A program made the position numbers and the translations under genes. This document shows positions 5,548 through 7,540 of a DNA stretch of 7,540 nt, piece after piece (positions within the stretch are counted from its first letter, which is position 1; each line of letters begins with the position of its first letter). Location of the stretch: positions 1-7,540 of the forward strand of contig JACOTK010000184.1 in NCBI GenBank assembly GCA_016178435.1, read 5' to 3'. The notes under the pieces are model-generated. The model worked only from the letters and a program-made list of their open reading frames with translations, was not told where the DNA came from and did not search any database. This DNA is from Actinomycetota bacterium (lineage in GTDB: Bacteria; Actinomycetota; Acidimicrobiia; Acidimicrobiales; CADCSY01).

Positions 5548-6885
5548 CTACCCGGAGTTATGGTACCCCGAAACCTCCCGTCCCATGTCCGCACTCGGCA
5601 ACGCCGGCCCCCACTGCTGATCACCGCTTCTCACGACACGGATCCCGCCCGGACGGGACCCCGGTGTCCCCGAACCCGGACCCTGCGCCAACGCGGCCGG
5701 AACGATGGCGTCGGCGCCGAATCGATCACGGATCAGGTCGATCACCTCCGTCGCATCGCCCCACGGCGCCGGGTCCTCCCCCAGGCTGAGTTGGTGCGAT
5801 GTGGCACCTGAACCGTCGACGAGCTGCGAGACCGACACCCCCAGGAGACGAACGCCGGCCGCGATCTGGACCCCATCGAGCAGCGCGCGAGCCGTGCGGG
5901 CCAGTGTGAGCCCCTCGGCCGGAGACTCGCCAAGGGTGACCGATCGGGTGACGGTGCGAAAATCACCGAAGCGAACCTTGAGCTGCACGGTGCGACCTTT
6001 CAGGCCTGCCCGCCGGACCCGGTGGGCCACCGCATCCGCCAGGCGCAACAACTCCCGATCGAGGTCACGACGATCGTGCAGATCACGCGGGTAGGTCTCC
6101 TCGTGCCCGATCGAGCTCGCCGTGGCCCTCGGCATGACCGGACGAAAGTCGCGGGCCCATGCCAGGGCATGCAGATGGCGACCCGCCGCCGCGCCGAGGG
6201 CACGAACCAGCGTGTCCTCGGGAAGTTGCGCCAGATCGCCGACGGTCCTCACGCCAAGCGCGTCGAGGCGACGCCTGGTGGCGGGACCGACGCCCCACAG
6301 CGCCCCGACGGGGTGCGCGTGCAGAAAAGCGGTCTCGGTCTCCTCGGTGACCACCACGACACCGGGCCCGGGCGTGGTCCCCTCGAGCGAGGCCCGCGGC
6401 TTTGCCGCCTCCGAGGCCAGCTTCGCCGTGAGCTTGCGCGGCGCCACGCCCACCGAGCAGCTCAGACCCAGCTCATCACCGATGCGACGGCGCAGGGTGC
6501 GGGCGATCGTCGGTCCGTCGCCGTGCAGACGTCGGACGCCTCGCACGTCGAGGAAGGCCTCATCGAGGGCGATCCCCTCCACGAGGGGGCTCATCTCCTC
6601 GAGGATGTGGTGCACCTGGGTGCTCACCTCGTGGTAGCGGTGATGGCGCCCGGGGAGGAATACCGCCTGCGGGCAGCGTTGTCGCGCGATCGCCGTGGGC
6701 ATCGCCGAATGCACACCCCATGCCCGAGCCTCGTACGACGAGGCCGCCACGACACCACGGCTTCCCAACCCGCCCACGACCACGGGAAGCCCCCGGAGGT
6801 GCGGAGCGTCCAGCACCTCGACCGCTACGAAGAACGCGTCCATGTCGAGGTGCAGTATCGACGGCGGTCGTTCGTTGCCGCCCAC
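5548..6885 (-). CDS. dinB: DNA polymerase IV (Y-family translesion polymerase)
   Basis: About 445 residues from GTG 6885. DinB extends primers past damaged bases with low fidelity. Catalytic metal ligands are intact: LHLDMDAFF (Asp14, with Phe19 as the likely steric gate) and ALDEAFLDV (Asp108-Glu109). Other Y-family hallmarks follow in order: SSYEARAWGVHSAMP, CSVGVAPRKLTAKLASEAAKP, the helix-hairpin-helix region GALWGVGPATRRRLDALG, and the little-finger domain. The C-terminal tail of about 80 residues has QLSL (365-368) where a beta-clamp motif QLxLF is expected, but Gly follows in place of Phe; beyond it is a Gly/Pro/Ser-rich stretch. GTG 6885 is chosen because GAGGG lies 7 nt upstream and the codon comes only 2 nt after the NUDIX stop; the open frame upstream overlaps the NUDIX gene and is not family-like. 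Translational coupling to the NUDIX gene is likely. I see no actinobacterial LexA box (GAACNNNNGTTC) upstream of the cluster. Identity is confident. Confidence 0.93.
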   Translation of the reverse strand: MGGNERPPSILHLDMDAFFVAVEVLDAPHLRGLPVVVGGLGSRGVVAASSYEARAWGVHSAMPTAIARQRCPQAVFLPGRHHRYHEVSTQVHHILEEMSPLVEGIALDEAFLDVRGVRRLHGDGPTIARTLRRRIGDELGLSCSVGVAPRKLTAKLASEAAKPRASLEGTTPGPGVVVVTEETETAFLHAHPVGALWGVGPATRRRLDALGVRTVGDLAQLPEDTLVRALGAAAGRHLHALAWARDFRPVMPRATASSIGHEETYPRDLHDRRDLDRELLRLADAVAHRVRRAGLKGRTVQLKVRFGDFRTVTRSVTLGESPAEGLTLARTARALLDGVQIAAGVRLLGVSVSQLVDGSGATSHQLSLGEDPAPWGDATEVIDLIRDRFGADAIVPAALAQGPGSGTPGSRPGGIRVVRSGDQQWGPALPSADMGREVSGYHNSG

Positions 6886-6887
6886 CC

Positions 6888-7412
6888 TCAGACCCTCGTG
6901 ATCGTCATCGCCGAACGCGACGCGCCCTCGATGTGATAGCGGTAGGTGCGCTGATCGCTCCAACGCTCGTCGAGCCAGTGAAGCAGCGGCTCATGGGTCG
7001 GCAACCAGGTCGTCGCCAACTGCAGACGGCATGCCTCGAGTGTCAGGAAGCCTGCATCGATCACGATGCCGTCGGGGTCATCGATCGCGATCGCCCCTTC
7101 ATAGGTGAGCGCGCGATAGACCTCGACCCGAAGGTGCCAACCCATGCCGGGGGCGACCGCCTCGACCTCGTACAGCGGGCCCTCCCATGCGCCGACCCGC
7201 AGTCCCGTCTCCTCCGCCACCTCACGGGTGAGGCCATCGACGACCGATTCGCCCTCGGCGGTCTCGACCACACCGCCCGGTGGTGACCAGTCGGCGGTTC
7301 CGTCCCGACGACGGTTCTGCACCAGAAGCAGTCCTTCCGGTCCCTCGACGATGCCGCTCGCCACCATCCACTGTTGCACGGTGCTGATTCTGCCGGCCAG
7401 AGCGCCTACCAT
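6888..7412 (-). CDS. NUDIX hydrolase
   Basis: 174 residues from ATG 7412. NUDIX enzymes hydrolyse nucleoside diphosphates linked to another moiety, including oxidised dNTPs, NADH or nucleotide sugars; the substrate here cannot be read. The N-terminal strand GLLLVQNRRRDG leads into ADWSPPGG and the NUDIX box at 47-71. The catalytic helix REVAEETGL (63-71) has the metal-binding Glu64, Glu67 and Glu68. The first loop of the box is two residues longer than the canonical Gx5E spacing (Gly47 to Glu55). The region after the box, up to HEPLLHWLDERW, looks complete. Start is uncertain: GTG 7379 and ATG 7367 (giving MVASGIVEG) are closer to the usual family start, and ATG 7412 has only a poor GGAATGG site and overlaps the promoter of the divergent gene. 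The gene lies 2 nt upstream of dinB, so the pair probably shares a transcript. Confidence 0.87.
   Translation of the reverse strand: MVGALAGRISTVQQWMVASGIVEGPEGLLLVQNRRRDGTADWSPPGGVVETAEGESVVDGLTREVAEETGLRVGAWEGPLYEVEAVAPGMGWHLRVEVYRALTYEGAIAIDDPDGIVIDAGFLTLEACRLQLATTWLPTHEPLLHWLDERWSDQRTYRYHIEGASRSAMTITRV
6893..6897 (-). promoter_or_regulatory. Ribosome binding site for dinB inside the NUDIX 3' end
   Basis: GAGGG on the minus strand lies 7 nt before the dinB GTG at 6885, within the last codons of the NUDIX gene. With the 2-nt gap between stop and start, this fits a coupled or re-initiating arrangement. Confidence 0.45.
7407..7412 (+). promoter_or_regulatory. -10 hexamer positioned for a leaderless transcript
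   Basis: TACCAT (TANNNT pattern) is followed by exactly 6 nt and then GTG at 7419. This spacing would put transcription start on the G of the start codon, the typical leaderless layout of actinobacteria. A partial -35, CTGATT at 7384-7389, lies at a 17-bp spacer. There is no Shine-Dalgarno for this gene, which agrees with leaderless translation. Confidence 0.5.
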
Positions 7413-7418
7413 GCCCGC

Positions 7419-7540
7419 GTGTCCATTCCAGTGCCACGTGCCCGCACCTATACCCCGACCGCGCTGCCATCTCCCCTGGCCAGGATGCTGGCATTTGGCG
7501 CCATCATGGTCGGCGGTGTGTGCGGCATGCTCGTGGGCTG
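7419..7540 (+). CDS. Hypothetical membrane protein, N-terminal fragment
   Basis: Forty codons are visible before the window ends; I do not recognise the family. GTG 7419 opens a frame starting MSIPVPRARTYTPTALPSP, a basic and proline-rich cytosolic segment. A hydrophobic helix follows, LARMLAFGAIMVGGVCGMLVG (about residues 20-40), so a membrane anchor or uncleaved signal is likely. No ribosome site is visible, but a -10 hexamer ends 6 nt upstream, supporting a leaderless start. An in-frame ATG at 7485 would begin inside the helix and is less likely. The gene diverges from the NUDIX-dinB-DUF3040 cluster. Whether it belongs to a larger envelope or division gene set to the right cannot be seen. 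Confidence 0.6.
   Translation, partial: MSIPVPRARTYTPTALPSPLARMLAFGAIMVGGVCGMLVG

Noticed and set aside
5541..5567. GGTAC/GTACC inverted repeat at the end of dinB as a terminator
   Set aside because: The stem is only 5 bp with a 17-nt loop and no T-tract, and the DUF3040 gene follows directly on the same strand.
6022..6936. Plus-strand open frame (304 codons) opposite dinB
   Set aside because: It is the mirror of the strongly conserved dinB coding sequence. The translation shows no recognisable domain and there is no ribosome site or promoter.
6886..6963. N-terminal extension of the dinB frame to ATG 6963
   Set aside because: It would overlap the NUDIX gene by about 75 bases, and the extra residues are not Y-polymerase-like. 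GTG 6885 has a suitable site and close spacing to the NUDIX stop.
6886..7540. LexA/SOS box upstream of the NUDIX-dinB cluster
   Set aside because: I looked for GAACNNNNGTTC-type sequence in this stretch and found only isolated half sites.

Overview
The window is high-GC (about two thirds G+C), with dense, short-spaced genes, frequent GTG starts and strong G/C preference at third codon positions. Together with the gene families present (MoxR, DUF58, transglutaminase/DUF4129, DUF3040 and a long-tailed DinB) this suggests an actinobacterium. An Acidimicrobiia-like lineage is plausible, but that is an inference and I could not test it.

Layout. (1) Positions 1-390, minus strand: the N-terminal 130 residues of a ROK-family sugar kinase that runs off the left edge. 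(2) About 150 bases of divergent intergenic DNA hold an 18-bp dyad and weak promoter-like hexamers. (3) Positions 541-5124, plus strand: a three-gene cluster of MoxR AAA+ ATPase, DUF58 protein and multi-pass membrane transglutaminase with a cytosolic DUF4129 tail. It ends in a perfect 10-bp hairpin at its last codons. (4) Positions 7412-5140, minus strand: a compact NUDIX hydrolase - DNA polymerase IV - DUF3040 membrane protein cluster that converges on the transglutaminase gene. (5) Positions 7419-7540, plus strand: the first 40 codons of a small membrane protein with a very plausible leaderless promoter, running off the right edge.

How the genes may work together. MoxR, DUF58 and membrane transglutaminase form a recurrent bacterial module: a chaperone-like ATPase, a von Willebrand A-like partner, and an enzyme whose papain-like domain faces outward. 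Its substrate is generally unknown. The minus-strand cluster pairs a possible nucleotide-sanitising or nucleotide-processing NUDIX enzyme with a translesion polymerase, only 2 nt apart. The DUF3040 protein follows 33 nt later. I see no CRISPR array, insertion sequence, tRNA, rRNA or convincing mobile-element signature. No gap between genes exceeds 300 bases. The region looks like ordinary actinobacterial chromosome; the points of interest are regulatory structure, start sites and small departures from family motifs, not a wholly new system.
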